Shown here: positions 1 through 6,919 of the stretch, piece by piece | Layout: every line of letters starts with the position of its first letter | Numbering within the stretch: position 1 is the first letter of the stretch | Assembly (NCBI GenBank): GCA_035542475.1 | Contig: DATKLL010000140.1 | Location: 1 to 26,128, forward strand | Length of the DNA stretch: 26,128 nt | Reading direction: 5' to 3' | Source of the DNA: DATKLL01 sp035542475 | GTDB taxonomy: Bacteria; Desulfobacterota; Syntrophia; Syntrophales; UBA2185 | Position numbers and translations under genes: made by a program | The notes under the pieces: model-generated | Database searches by the model: none | Told to the model about the DNA's origin: nothing | Seen by the model: the letters and a program-made list of their open reading frames with translations, nothing else

Positions 1-872
1 TCAAGGCTGGTCTTTCTTAAAAACCCGCCGACGGGCGTAATACGCGGGTCATTGCTTAGTTTATAGACCCCCGGGGCATTTGCGTCGTCCTTGCCCTCCT
101 TGATGAGTTTTTTGATGTAATCCTTGTGGCGGGTCTGATCGTTGTTCGTATACATGGAGCGGAACTTCAGGAAGGTGAATGTTTCACCGTTAAGCCCTAT
201 CCTTTCCTGCCTGAAAAAGACAGGCCCTTCCGATGTCAGCTTGACCGCCGCCGCAATGATCAGAAAGATCGGGGAAAAAACCAGAAGTGCAAATATGCTT
301 CCTGTAATATCCATAAGCTTCTTTATGGAGGATGTGGCCTGCCTAGAAACATTCCGCTTGGAGAGATTCGGATAGAAGGCTATATTAAATATTCCGTTGT
401 CGATTGAGGGCTGTCCGTTTTCCTCAGGGAATACATGGAATGATATCTTGATTCTTTTTACCCGTTCTGCATCGAGGGTCTCGCAGATTACCCTGTGGAG
501 TTTGCGGAATATTTTTTCTATGGCGCTTTCATCTATTGAGGCTATTTCCGTGAAGATGGTGCCCATGACCTTGTTGGGTTCGTACCATCCCCTGATATCA
601 GTTTCTCTTGAACAGGAAACAAGGACTGATTTTATTTCCTCATAAATGTAAGCACTTTTCTGTCTATGGTGTAATCCTGAGAGGTCAAGGAGCATCAGGA
701 GAAAAGGTTTTTTGGATCGCTCCGTTCTTCTCCGCTCGACTCGGAGCATATGGTGAAAATGCGGTGCATTATAAAAGGTAACATCTGCTTCAGTTACCTG
801 TTCCACACCTGCGTCCGATAGTCTCAGGAAAAACTCAGTTAGCTTCCCGTAATTTAATCCAGGTACCCTCAT
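1..872 (-). CDS. Sugar transferase (undecaprenyl-phosphate sugar phosphotransferase family), 3' end cut by window edge
   Basis: An open frame runs from the ATG at 872 off the left edge, giving 290 residues without a stop. From about residue 183 it reads as a bacterial sugar transferase (Pfam Bac_transf; WcaJ/WbaP type). It has the leading KKLMDIT segment, one membrane helix at about 189-211, then GPVFFRQERIGLNG (216-229), FLKFRSM (234-240) and NDPRITPVGGFLRKTSL (274-290). Such enzymes start exopolysaccharide or O-antigen repeat units by moving a sugar-1-phosphate to undecaprenyl phosphate at the inner membrane. Residues 1-180 are not the usual multi-helix region. They form a soluble domain with a weak GGDEF-like pattern (RVERRRTERSKKPF at 44-57, TDIRGWYEPNKVMGTIFTEI at 91-110), probably degenerate. 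An in-frame stop lies upstream of the first ATG, and GGTGAT is a modest ribosome site. The family call is firm; the sugar and the N-terminal role are unknown. Confidence 0.85.
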   Translation of the reverse strand, partial: MRVPGLNYGKLTEFFLRLSDAGVEQVTEADVTFYNAPHFHHMLRVERRRTERSKKPFLLMLLDLSGLHHRQKSAYIYEEIKSVLVSCSRETDIRGWYEPNKVMGTIFTEIASIDESAIEKIFRKLHRVICETLDAERVKRIKISFHVFPEENGQPSIDNGIFNIAFYPNLSKRNVSRQATSSIKKLMDITGSIFALLVFSPIFLIIAAAVKLTSEGPVFFRQERIGLNGETFTFLKFRSMYTNNDQTRHKDYIKKLIKEGKDDANAPGVYKLSNDPRITPVGGFLRKTSL

Positions 873-1383
873 AGCATCACCGATAAAATCCGTGTTCAGT
901 ATAATTGTTGTTCTTTATCTTATTTGAGTTCAATAAGCAGTTATGCAAGCTTTTAATCAGTATTTAAGCGTTTCAATATATAGTATAGTTTAAGCTTTAT
1001 TTCCACAATATATTGTGCTTGTCAATCAAAAAAGAAACCTATTTAGGTTCATTAAAAATATGCATCTAAAAATATGATTTACCAGAAAAAAAATTTATAG
1101 ATTATTATTGGCGTAATCTGAGATTAAAACTAGAATCAGAGAAACGATAAGATTAAAAATTGACCATCGCTTAGCTTCATATAATTTATGATAGAAGATT
1201 ATAATTGGTAAACGATATTTTTATGGTATGTCGATTTTCTCGCTTTGCAGGTGTTATAGATAACCGACTCTTTCTCACTTTAGTCAGAAATCAGATTTGG
1301 CCAATTGCGGAAGAAATTGAACGTCATTCTGAAATTTCATGCTTTTGTTGATTAGAGCGCTGATACAGCTTTCTGTATCGATT
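873..1383. other. AT-rich intergenic stretch without convincing genes
   Basis: About 510 bases, markedly AT-rich, separate the sugar transferase start from the small ORF below the DksA-like gene. I see only short frames (for example 42 codons at 1223-1351 on the plus strand, with no ribosome site or recognisable protein) and a short hairpin at 1036-1049 (AACCTA-TT-TAGGTT). The promoter of the sugar transferase should lie here, but I cannot pick it with confidence. Confidence 0.5.
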
Positions 1384-1503
1384 CTAGTGTGGTGGGTATA
1401 AATATAACAATTCCTTCTTTGGAGAATAAAATATCGTCACTCCTGGCAATGCCTCAATAAATGCTCGGCAGGCACGCTCCTGAATAAAAATATCCTGCTC
1501 CAC
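1384..1503 (-). CDS. Possible small protein (39 aa) downstream of the DksA-like gene
   Basis: A GTG at 1503 preceded by an AGGGAAG ribosome-site-like stretch opens a 39-codon frame ending in TAG at 1384. Its peptide (VEQDIFIQERACRAFIEALP and so on, ending in LLYLYPPH) has a balanced, protein-like composition. The frame can be extended to a TTG at 1530 (48 residues). That TTG lies two codons after, and in the same frame as, the stop codon of the zinc-finger gene. It could be a real small protein, an eroded C-terminal extension of the DksA-like gene, or chance. I do not recognise a family. Confidence 0.25.
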   Translation of the reverse strand: MEQDIFIQERACRAFIEALPGVTIFYSPKKELLYLYPPH

Positions 1504-1533
1504 CGTAAGTCTTCCCTTTTTATTTGTCAACGC

Positions 1534-1887
1534 CTATGCGGCTTTTGGTCCTCGCATTTTCTCCATGCATACCATACAAAATCGGGTGGTCGGTGCCGCG
1601 ATTAAACGCCTTCCCGTTATCCTGCCTTTACATGCCTCGCATATTCCAAAAACCCCTCGATCAATACGCATGATCGCTTCCTGGAGTTCTTTTATAAGTG
1701 ACATTTTTCTTTCTTTCATCATTAACTTCGTATTTTGATCAAAATCCATTGATGCCTTATCAACGGTATCCGAAGGGTTATCATTCATAAATTTCTTCTC
1801 GAAGGCAGCTTGAATAGCTTCAAATTGGAGTTCATTCAATCTCCTGAGAAGATGTTTCTTTATATGTCGAAGCTTTTCTGGTTTCAT
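1534..1887 (-). CDS. DksA/TraR-family C4 zinc-finger protein
   Basis: This 117-residue protein has an N-terminal helical, charged part (about 1-75) and a C-terminal four-cysteine zinc finger: C83-x2-C86 and C104-x2-C107 in the context GICEAC...RFCMVCMEKM. Helical hairpin plus C4 finger is the DksA/TraR plan. Family members reach into the secondary channel of RNA polymerase and shift promoter choice, often together with (p)ppGpp. Acidic residues D43, D48 and D50 lie before the finger, but I cannot say they match the DxxDxA tip of DksA. It is shorter than E. coli DksA (151 aa), so it is more likely one of the small paralogues common in this group than the housekeeping DksA. It follows the Lgt-like gene by 68 bases on the same strand; a hairpin at 1912-1934 lies in that gap. 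Confidence 0.85.
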   Translation of the reverse strand: MKPEKLRHIKKHLLRRLNELQFEAIQAAFEKKFMNDNPSDTVDKASMDFDQNTKLMMKERKMSLIKELQEAIMRIDRGVFGICEACKGRITGRRLIAAPTTRFCMVCMEKMRGPKAA

Positions 1888-1911
1888 AATTGCACCTTCA
1901 ATCCTTCTTGA

Positions 1912-1934
1912 GAATTTTCTCCTTAAGAAAATTC
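1912..1934 (-). promoter_or_regulatory. Perfect 9-bp inverted repeat in the DksA-like leader
   Basis: GAATTTTCT (1912-1920) and AGAAAATTC (1926-1934) are exact inverted repeats around a 5-base loop, 25 bases upstream of the ATG at 1887. On the minus-strand RNA the loop side contains AAGGAG, so the structure could hide or display a ribosome-like site. It could equally be an operator. It has no following U-tract, so it is not a standard terminator. Confidence 0.35.
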
Positions 1935-1955
1935 ACCTACTCGCTTTTCTTAAAT

Positions 1956-2999
1956 TTAAATCCTGTCGCTATGAACATGAAAAGATACAATCGAGCCGGT
2001 CACTTTACTGCAGCCCGTATGGAGAAAAATACCCAACCACAAAAGTAACAAGAATATTATCACCTCCGGCTGCCAAAGTGTTCGTATGCCTTCCATAACA
2101 TTTGTCGTCACGCGCAAATCGGGAAGCCATTTCCAGAGTATGAACGAATACATAATCGCCCCTATTCCCATGATCTGATAGGTGGAAATGCGGCCTTTCC
2201 CGCGGTAGTCGGCCCGGAATATTTCCGACACGAATCGCCAGCCCTGCGTAACCAGCACAGAAAGCAGGAAGGAAAAGGCATAGAAGCTATTGAGGAACAG
2301 GTATGTGCAAATAAGACCGATCATCACGTACACAACCGCGGTTACAGCCTGCACGGGAATTACATGCTCTCCTTCCAGGCCGCCCTCATAGGCTATTTTT
2401 TTGGTCCTTCCCGAAAAAATAAAGTTGTGCTTTCGAAATAACATTTGCAGAAGATAAGAACATTTGGAGAGAGGTTTTCCGTAACAACAGCCGAAGCTGA
2501 TGCAGGCCAGGCGTCCCACCCCTTCTCCAAACGAATAAGAAATTGCCAAAGCGGCTAAAGCAGGCATAATAGGGATAGAAACTACCGGACCCATAATTTG
2601 GTTTACTATCATTATGGCGAGCGGCGCAACCAATATACCCACAAAAACCGCCCCTCCGACAGTTCGGGTATGCGCCTTTCTTTCCACGACCATGGCCAGA
2701 ATTCTAGCCATAGGAAGGCAAAATACAAGCATGACAAGGATAAGAACAAAAGTCGCTCTGATGTCAATTTTAATTGCGCCAAAGAGAATAAGCATGATCA
2801 CTATGGACGCCAGATAAGCATTTGCACTGAATACACCATAATATGTCAGGTTAACTCCGTCCCATCTATCCTGGTCGATCTTCCTGATCGGCACGGTAGC
2901 CATGATCTGCCAACGTTCATCCGGCAGCACTTTGAAGCCCCATAACAGGAGAGAAACAGACAGAACCGCCAGTATACTGAGAAATATTTCATTTTCCAT
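1956..2999 (-). CDS. Lgt-like (prolipoprotein diacylglyceryl transferase family) membrane protein
   Basis: This 347-residue protein has about seven or eight hydrophobic segments, including residues 5-22, 60-80, 84-104, 115-135, 143-155, 220-245 and 310-328. It carries the marks of the Lgt family: GEGVGRLACISFGCCYGKP (about 158-176) in place of the GRxGNFxxGxxxG signature, an IPVQA segment, and RFVSEIFRADYRGKGRIS followed by YQIMG near the C-terminus. Lgt moves diacylglycerol from phosphatidylglycerol to lipoprotein cysteines. Here the conserved His-Gly motif of true Lgt is not evident: the equivalent loop reads TVGGAVFVG. The loop between about residues 176 and 215 is also long. I therefore call it a family member, probably a paralogue with another acceptor, rather than the housekeeping lgt. 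The neighbouring PSD and DksA-like genes lie on the same strand. Confidence 0.7.
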   Translation of the reverse strand: MENEIFLSILAVLSVSLLLWGFKVLPDERWQIMATVPIRKIDQDRWDGVNLTYYGVFSANAYLASIVIMLILFGAIKIDIRATFVLILVMLVFCLPMARILAMVVERKAHTRTVGGAVFVGILVAPLAIMIVNQIMGPVVSIPIMPALAALAISYSFGEGVGRLACISFGCCYGKPLSKCSYLLQMLFRKHNFIFSGRTKKIAYEGGLEGEHVIPVQAVTAVVYVMIGLICTYLFLNSFYAFSFLLSVLVTQGWRFVSEIFRADYRGKGRISTYQIMGIGAIMYSFILWKWLPDLRVTTNVMEGIRTLWQPEVIIFLLLLWLGIFLHTGCSKVTGSIVSFHVHSDRI

Positions 3000-3042
3000 A
3001 TAAACCTCTGATCCATAAAATAAATTAAAAGAATATTGTTAT

Positions 3043-3140
3043 ACCTGTCCCCCGCTGGCGAGGGTAGGGGGTGGTTGTCCCCCTCTGGAAGGGCTGGGGG
3101 AGGTATAAAATCCTTCTAAATCTCCCTTTATAAAAGGAAG
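3043..3140 (-). repeat. Dispersed MITE-like intergenic repeat, copy A (long form)
   Basis: Read on the minus strand, this copy begins with CCTTTTATAAAGGGAG, goes on with GATTTAGAAGGATTT, a CCTCCCCCAGCCC...AGAGGGGGACAA hairpin module and CCACCCCCTAC, and ends with CGCCAGCGGGGGACAG. It matches copy D in module order and copies B and C in the outer modules. It lies between the PSD and the Lgt-like gene. Confidence 0.8.
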
Positions 3141-3159
3141 ACTTTCTGGTTTTATCACT

Positions 3160-4158
3160 TTAGGTTGCCCTTCCTATATGTGAACGGACTTTGACTTCGG
3201 TTTCCACCAACGGCATGCCAAATCCATTGGAAAGAATGCTTGTGGCGCCATTATTAAACATATTCACAACAATGTCGTCCGCAAACCTCATGCGTCCATC
3301 TTGAAATATCAATACATCCGTACTGCTGCCGGGGCGATATAGGCTTTTGGGAAATCCCTTTTTTACAAACATACCCGTACCTATGGGAACCGGGTTATCA
3401 TACCCCTCCTCGCTGTAGCATTGTACGATATCGCCGATCATCATGGCGACAACCTCGATCATTGCTACAAGTCCCGCCCCTGTGCCGCCGCTAACATCCG
3501 TGTCTATTATGGTTACAACCCGCTTGTTCTTTGAATAAGGCGTGGCTATGGACAATACTGCATGGGGATTGCAGGAATGGTATCCGCCCTGAATCTGGTA
3601 GAAATCAATTATCTTCCCAGCAACCGGTGTGTGATTATAATGATATTTTTCAGGCGTGAGGCGAAAGACGGCAAAGCTTCCTTCCCGGAAGGCTTTCAGC
3701 CAGGTCACTTTGTCCTTACCAAACAATTCTTCATAGTCAAAGAATTTACCCTTGATGAACAGATGTGAATTATCGCTGAGGGATCCGACAAGCATTCGTG
3801 AATCGGCGGGAGACACTATAACATCATGATCCTCCGGCATGGGGCGGCACTCCCGGTAACGGATCTTCCTTTCAAAGATCTTTCTGGGGGTATCCAGTTC
3901 CTCCGGATCACACAGGCATTCCCGCAGGTCAACACCGGATGCTCTCAGGAAATCCATGTAGCCGAATATTTTTTCTCCCAGAAAAGTCTCATAGTTCATG
4001 AAACTGAGAAGCCTGGAGATCCTGGCGCTCGTAAGCTTCCGGAAAAGGAAGGGCGCGTATTCCCGTAAATCAGAGTACAGAAATTTAACAGCGCTCAACC
4101 CGTAAGGCATCTCTGTACAAACCCTACTGCTTTCACGCTCGATATACTGATGAACCAC
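3160..4158 (-). CDS. psd: Phosphatidylserine decarboxylase
   Basis: Pyruvoyl enzyme that decarboxylates phosphatidylserine to phosphatidylethanolamine at the inner membrane. The frame is open back to a TTG at 4188, which overlaps the stop of the 803-residue gene as TTGA. I prefer the GTG at 4158 (332 residues) because GGAGG sits 7 bases before it. In numbering from the TTG, the family motifs are VSPADSR (D129), YHYNHTPVAGKI (H183, H186), HAVLSIATPYSKNKRV, then VAMIEVVAMMIGDI, and RPGSSTDVLIF with the self-cleavage site G287-S288. D129, H186 and S288 fit the Asp-His-Ser processing triad, so the enzyme looks active. The processing site is GSS rather than the LGST of E. coli. About 115 residues precede the core. 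Its tight link to an unknown gene and to an Lgt-like gene suggests a lipid role other than bulk PE supply; that is inference. Confidence 0.88.
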   Translation of the reverse strand: MVHQYIERESSRVCTEMPYGLSAVKFLYSDLREYAPFLFRKLTSARISRLLSFMNYETFLGEKIFGYMDFLRASGVDLRECLCDPEELDTPRKIFERKIRYRECRPMPEDHDVIVSPADSRMLVGSLSDNSHLFIKGKFFDYEELFGKDKVTWLKAFREGSFAVFRLTPEKYHYNHTPVAGKIIDFYQIQGGYHSCNPHAVLSIATPYSKNKRVVTIIDTDVSGGTGAGLVAMIEVVAMMIGDIVQCYSEEGYDNPVPIGTGMFVKKGFPKSLYRPGSSTDVLIFQDGRMRFADDIVVNMFNNGATSILSNGFGMPLVETEVKVRSHIGRAT

Positions 4159-4184
4159 GGTATCCCCTCCGCATATTCTTTGTT

Positions 4185-6596
4185 TCAATCTACATCACTT
4201 TGGCTTCGATCGATACCTACCGAAATCAGAATCAGGTTAATGAGCTTAGTCAAGTCTGCTGTGGATATTGCTTCTTCCATGACCTTTCGCCGGGCAATTC
4301 CGACAAACCGGCGTGCTTCCTGGTCTTTGAGTGCAAACTGAAGCGCGCTTCGTACTGCCTTTTTGTTTTCCCGACACGCCGCCTCAATGCCTTCCACATC
4401 TTCTTCCAGAAAACGGAAAGCCTCGCTGATATGATGCATTCTCAGGTCATTACGGTAGAATTCTTCCGCGGCCCTGTTGAAATCATCGGCCTTCATATGA
4501 AGGGGAGATTTCGCGCCGGCTCTGTTGAGAATCGCTTTCGTAAGCTTGCCTGCCACCGCGTGATCCTCAGGCCGCTCCAATCTCAAAGCCAGGTCTTCCA
4601 TGGTCTCTTCGAGTCTCAGCATCTCAATGAGATCAGCCGCATCTTCCCTTATGATATTGAGAAGGGCCCTGCGATATTCCAGATTGTAGACGCGGAGATA
4701 CCCCGGATACCTCCTGCTCAATCGAATTCTTGATGCTTTTTCAATAATCCTTTTAAGAAAGACGTTGCCCGTGTCATGACGGACAAAAAAAGTTGGGATT
4801 CCAATGGCAGAGCCGAAGACTATCTGCCTGCGCTCGCTTTCAACACACGGATCATCAGGGATGTGGGCATGAGTTATTGTGCCCTCCGCGATATACTTGA
4901 ATGCGAGAACATTGAGGAGATTCTGCAGGTCTGCCGCCCTCCCCATATCCTCCTCAATATTTTCGAAGAGGCTGTAGTGACGGCCTTCGAACCCGGAAAA
5001 GCCCATCTTGTGATACTCGCGGAGCCTGTAGAGCAGATAAACGGCCATCCTGGTATCGAACACTCCCAGATCGGAGAGGTCTTTCTTCAGCCTTTCATGA
5101 TTTTGTAACGTGCCGTCCAACGCCGGACTTTTTTCCGTGCTCATAAGGGACACAAGATAATCAATCATCCTGAAGTCCGGAATAAAATCTCCTTTCAGAC
5201 TAAAAAGAACACTTATCATATGATCCAGCCACTCGGGCCCAAACGGTGTCAGCACGTTCCCGAATATCTTTATATCCGCCTTTTTCCGCCACCTGCGCCA
5301 TAACATCCTGAGATGCGTGTAATCCAGTTCGTGCGGCAGAAATCCCAGTACCCTTTCCGGATGCATATCGGCAAAACCAAGGCGATACGGAGCGGCGCTG
5401 TAAGTACCGACAAAGAGCGGCAAAAAGTGCTCCACTATCTTGATAACCAGATCGCCCACATATTTCTCATGAATCATATTCAGACCTGACATCTTGTCTG
5501 ACAGACAGCTGCTGATCTTGCGGCTCCCCATACTGATATGCGTGCCATTGTTCGCAAGGCTTATGTTGTATGTTTTGGGAAATACTACCAGGTTGGAATT
5601 TATAATCCCGGCCTCCCGCAGTTTTGCTATTGCATTCAATTGACTCCGGCTCAGGACGCTGTGACAGAGATGCATGTAGTCATGTTTATCCTCACCTCTG
5701 CTCCATCCGGAGAGACACGGATTCATGAAGAGTTCCCTATAGAAGGAATCGGAAATGCAGTTGTTAAGCTCCTGCAGGCGGACAGGTGGATGGGGAGAAA
5801 AAAAGACCATTGCCTTCTGTCCGCTATCCGTGAGTGAAAACTTGCGATTACCGTACATTAATAAGAGGTGCGTCAGGAGAAACCGATTCGCTGTTTCCTT
5901 CGCAATTGCCCTACCCATGCCTGTGTCAGGATGTAAATGCACAACGTGAAACGAGCACGATTCCGGCGAGGTATTATCGTTGAGGAAATGATCCAGCAAA
6001 TCTCGACCCGTGCCGTGTATAGCCGGGGGAAGGTCTTTCTGAGAACCCAGGACATCGGCGAGGCATAATTTTATCAAATAGCTTATCGGCATACGGATAA
6101 ACTCTTCGCCCCGGGAAAAGAATGTAAATTTCTGAATATCTTTTCTTGATCCTCTTGACGGATCATCCTTATCAGCCAGAAGGTCCTGTTTAAACATTTC
6201 TTCGGCAAAAGGACTCAACCGGTTTCGTGGAAAGCGTACCCAACTGTGTTCCCAAACATTTTCCGAGTTCTTATTCAGAAACCTCTCAAGGTCTGTGATG
6301 ATTTTCCCCGTCGCGTCACCTGCATTCACACGCCTGACAATATTTTCAAAGTAATTGGATTGTTCAATGGTGATGGGAAGGTCCACGTCACTCATTTTTC
6401 CCACAACAGCTCCCTGCAGTTCAGTCTCGCTTCCTGCCGTCGTATCGGAAACGGCAAATGGAAGTGAATTGATCTTCACGCCAAAGAGTCCGTAAACATC
6501 AAGCATTTCCATAATCCTGCGGAGTGACCGGACATCGGTGTCATTCTTGATGTTCTGCCGAGGAAATAACTCTGAGGCAGCTTCGCCCCAACCCAT
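4185..6596 (-). CDS. Large soluble protein of unknown function (803 aa), upstream of psd
   Basis: I do not recognise this protein. The ATG at 6596 has a GGAG ribosome site 8 bases upstream. There is no signal peptide and no obvious membrane helix, so it should be cytoplasmic or peripheral. The composition is rich in Arg, His, Leu and Glu. Visible stretches are HVVHLHPDTGMGRA (about 217-230), VFFSPHPPVRLQELNN, NNGTHISMGSRK, a segment FVGTYSAAPYRLGFADMHPE followed by LGFLPHELDYTHLRMLWRRW, and a helical, charged C-terminal 150 residues. The conserved-looking GTHISMG and APYRLGF patches might be catalytic, but I cannot name a fold. Its stop overlaps the possible TTG start of psd, so the two are almost surely one operon. 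The promoter region carries five 11-bp repeats like those upstream of the porin, which suggests control by a PhoB/PhoP-type regulator. Confidence 0.8.
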   Translation of the reverse strand: MGWGEAASELFPRQNIKNDTDVRSLRRIMEMLDVYGLFGVKINSLPFAVSDTTAGSETELQGAVVGKMSDVDLPITIEQSNYFENIVRRVNAGDATGKIITDLERFLNKNSENVWEHSWVRFPRNRLSPFAEEMFKQDLLADKDDPSRGSRKDIQKFTFFSRGEEFIRMPISYLIKLCLADVLGSQKDLPPAIHGTGRDLLDHFLNDNTSPESCSFHVVHLHPDTGMGRAIAKETANRFLLTHLLLMYGNRKFSLTDSGQKAMVFFSPHPPVRLQELNNCISDSFYRELFMNPCLSGWSRGEDKHDYMHLCHSVLSRSQLNAIAKLREAGIINSNLVVFPKTYNISLANNGTHISMGSRKISSCLSDKMSGLNMIHEKYVGDLVIKIVEHFLPLFVGTYSAAPYRLGFADMHPERVLGFLPHELDYTHLRMLWRRWRKKADIKIFGNVLTPFGPEWLDHMISVLFSLKGDFIPDFRMIDYLVSLMSTEKSPALDGTLQNHERLKKDLSDLGVFDTRMAVYLLYRLREYHKMGFSGFEGRHYSLFENIEEDMGRAADLQNLLNVLAFKYIAEGTITHAHIPDDPCVESERRQIVFGSAIGIPTFFVRHDTGNVFLKRIIEKASRIRLSRRYPGYLRVYNLEYRRALLNIIREDAADLIEMLRLEETMEDLALRLERPEDHAVAGKLTKAILNRAGAKSPLHMKADDFNRAAEEFYRNDLRMHHISEAFRFLEEDVEGIEAACRENKKAVRSALQFALKDQEARRFVGIARRKVMEEAISTADLTKLINLILISVGIDRSQSDVD

Positions 6597-6633
6597 AATT
6601 TACGCTCCTTTTTCACAAAATTTTTTTTGCTGT

Positions 6634-6699
6634 ATTCTAACCGTGTAGTATTAAAACATGATTACACAAATATTAAGAAATGATGAAAATTGGTGACAA
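6634..6699 (-). promoter_or_regulatory. Five tandem 11-bp units (PhoB/PhoP-type box) with a -10 element, upstream of the 803-aa gene
   Basis: Read on the minus strand from 6699 down to 6645, five consecutive 11-mers are TTGTCACCAAT, TTTCATCATTT, CTTAATATTTG, TGTAATCATGT and TTTAATACTAC. They share a core close to TTTAATMA. Five bases further is TAGAAT (6639-6634), a good -10 match, with no -35 of its own. This is the layout of activator-dependent promoters in which PhoB/PhoP-family dimers replace the -35. The array ends 48 bases before the ATG at 6596. Confidence 0.6.
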
Positions 6700-6723
6700 T
6701 CATAATGAAGCATCAGTTTTAAA

Positions 6724-6831
6724 GTCTCCCTTTTATAAAGGGAGATTTAGAGGGATTTTGCTGATGAGAACCACCCCCAACCCCCGCCAGCGGGGGACAG
6801 TCGCTACCTTTAGAAAAGAGGTGAGTAAATT
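6724..6831 (+). repeat. Dispersed MITE-like intergenic repeat, copy B (short form)
   Basis: Starts TCTCCCTTTTATAAAGGGAG, continues with ATTTAGAGGGATTTTGCTGA, a CCACCCCCAACC module and the hairpin CCCCCGC-CA-GCGGGGG, and ends CTTTAGAAAAGAGGTGAG. The first and last parts are imperfect inverted repeats of each other. It lacks the AGAGGGGGACAA module of copies A and D. Confidence 0.8.
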
Positions 6832-6858
6832 TTATTTTCGTACTAAATGATATTACTA

Positions 6859-6889
6859 AGGGCCCCGGCGGGATGTTACCCGGGGCCCT
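6859..6889 (-). terminator. Strong GC hairpin downstream of the porin gene
   Basis: AGGGCCCCGG (6859-6868) and CCGGGGCCCT (6880-6889) form a perfect 10-bp stem with an 11-base loop, 30 bases past the porin stop. The bases after it on the minus strand (TAGTAATATCATTT) are only moderately U-rich, so it may act as a terminator or as an mRNA 3'-end stabiliser. Confidence 0.6.
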
Positions 6890-6919
6890 CAATAGTTAAA
6901 CGTATTTATATCAACTGTA

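Noticed and set aside
126..645. Plus-strand frames of 77-93 codons at the left end
   Set aside because: They are antisense to the sugar transferase, whose minus-strand frame shows clear family motifs and runs off the window edge.
1223..1351. 42-codon plus-strand frame in the AT-rich gap
   Set aside because: No ribosome site, no recognisable protein, and length expected by chance.
4200..6467. Plus-strand frames of up to 177 codons opposite the 803-aa gene
   Set aside because: The minus-strand frame is continuous over 2.4 kb, has a ribosome site and couples to psd; the plus-strand frames have neither.
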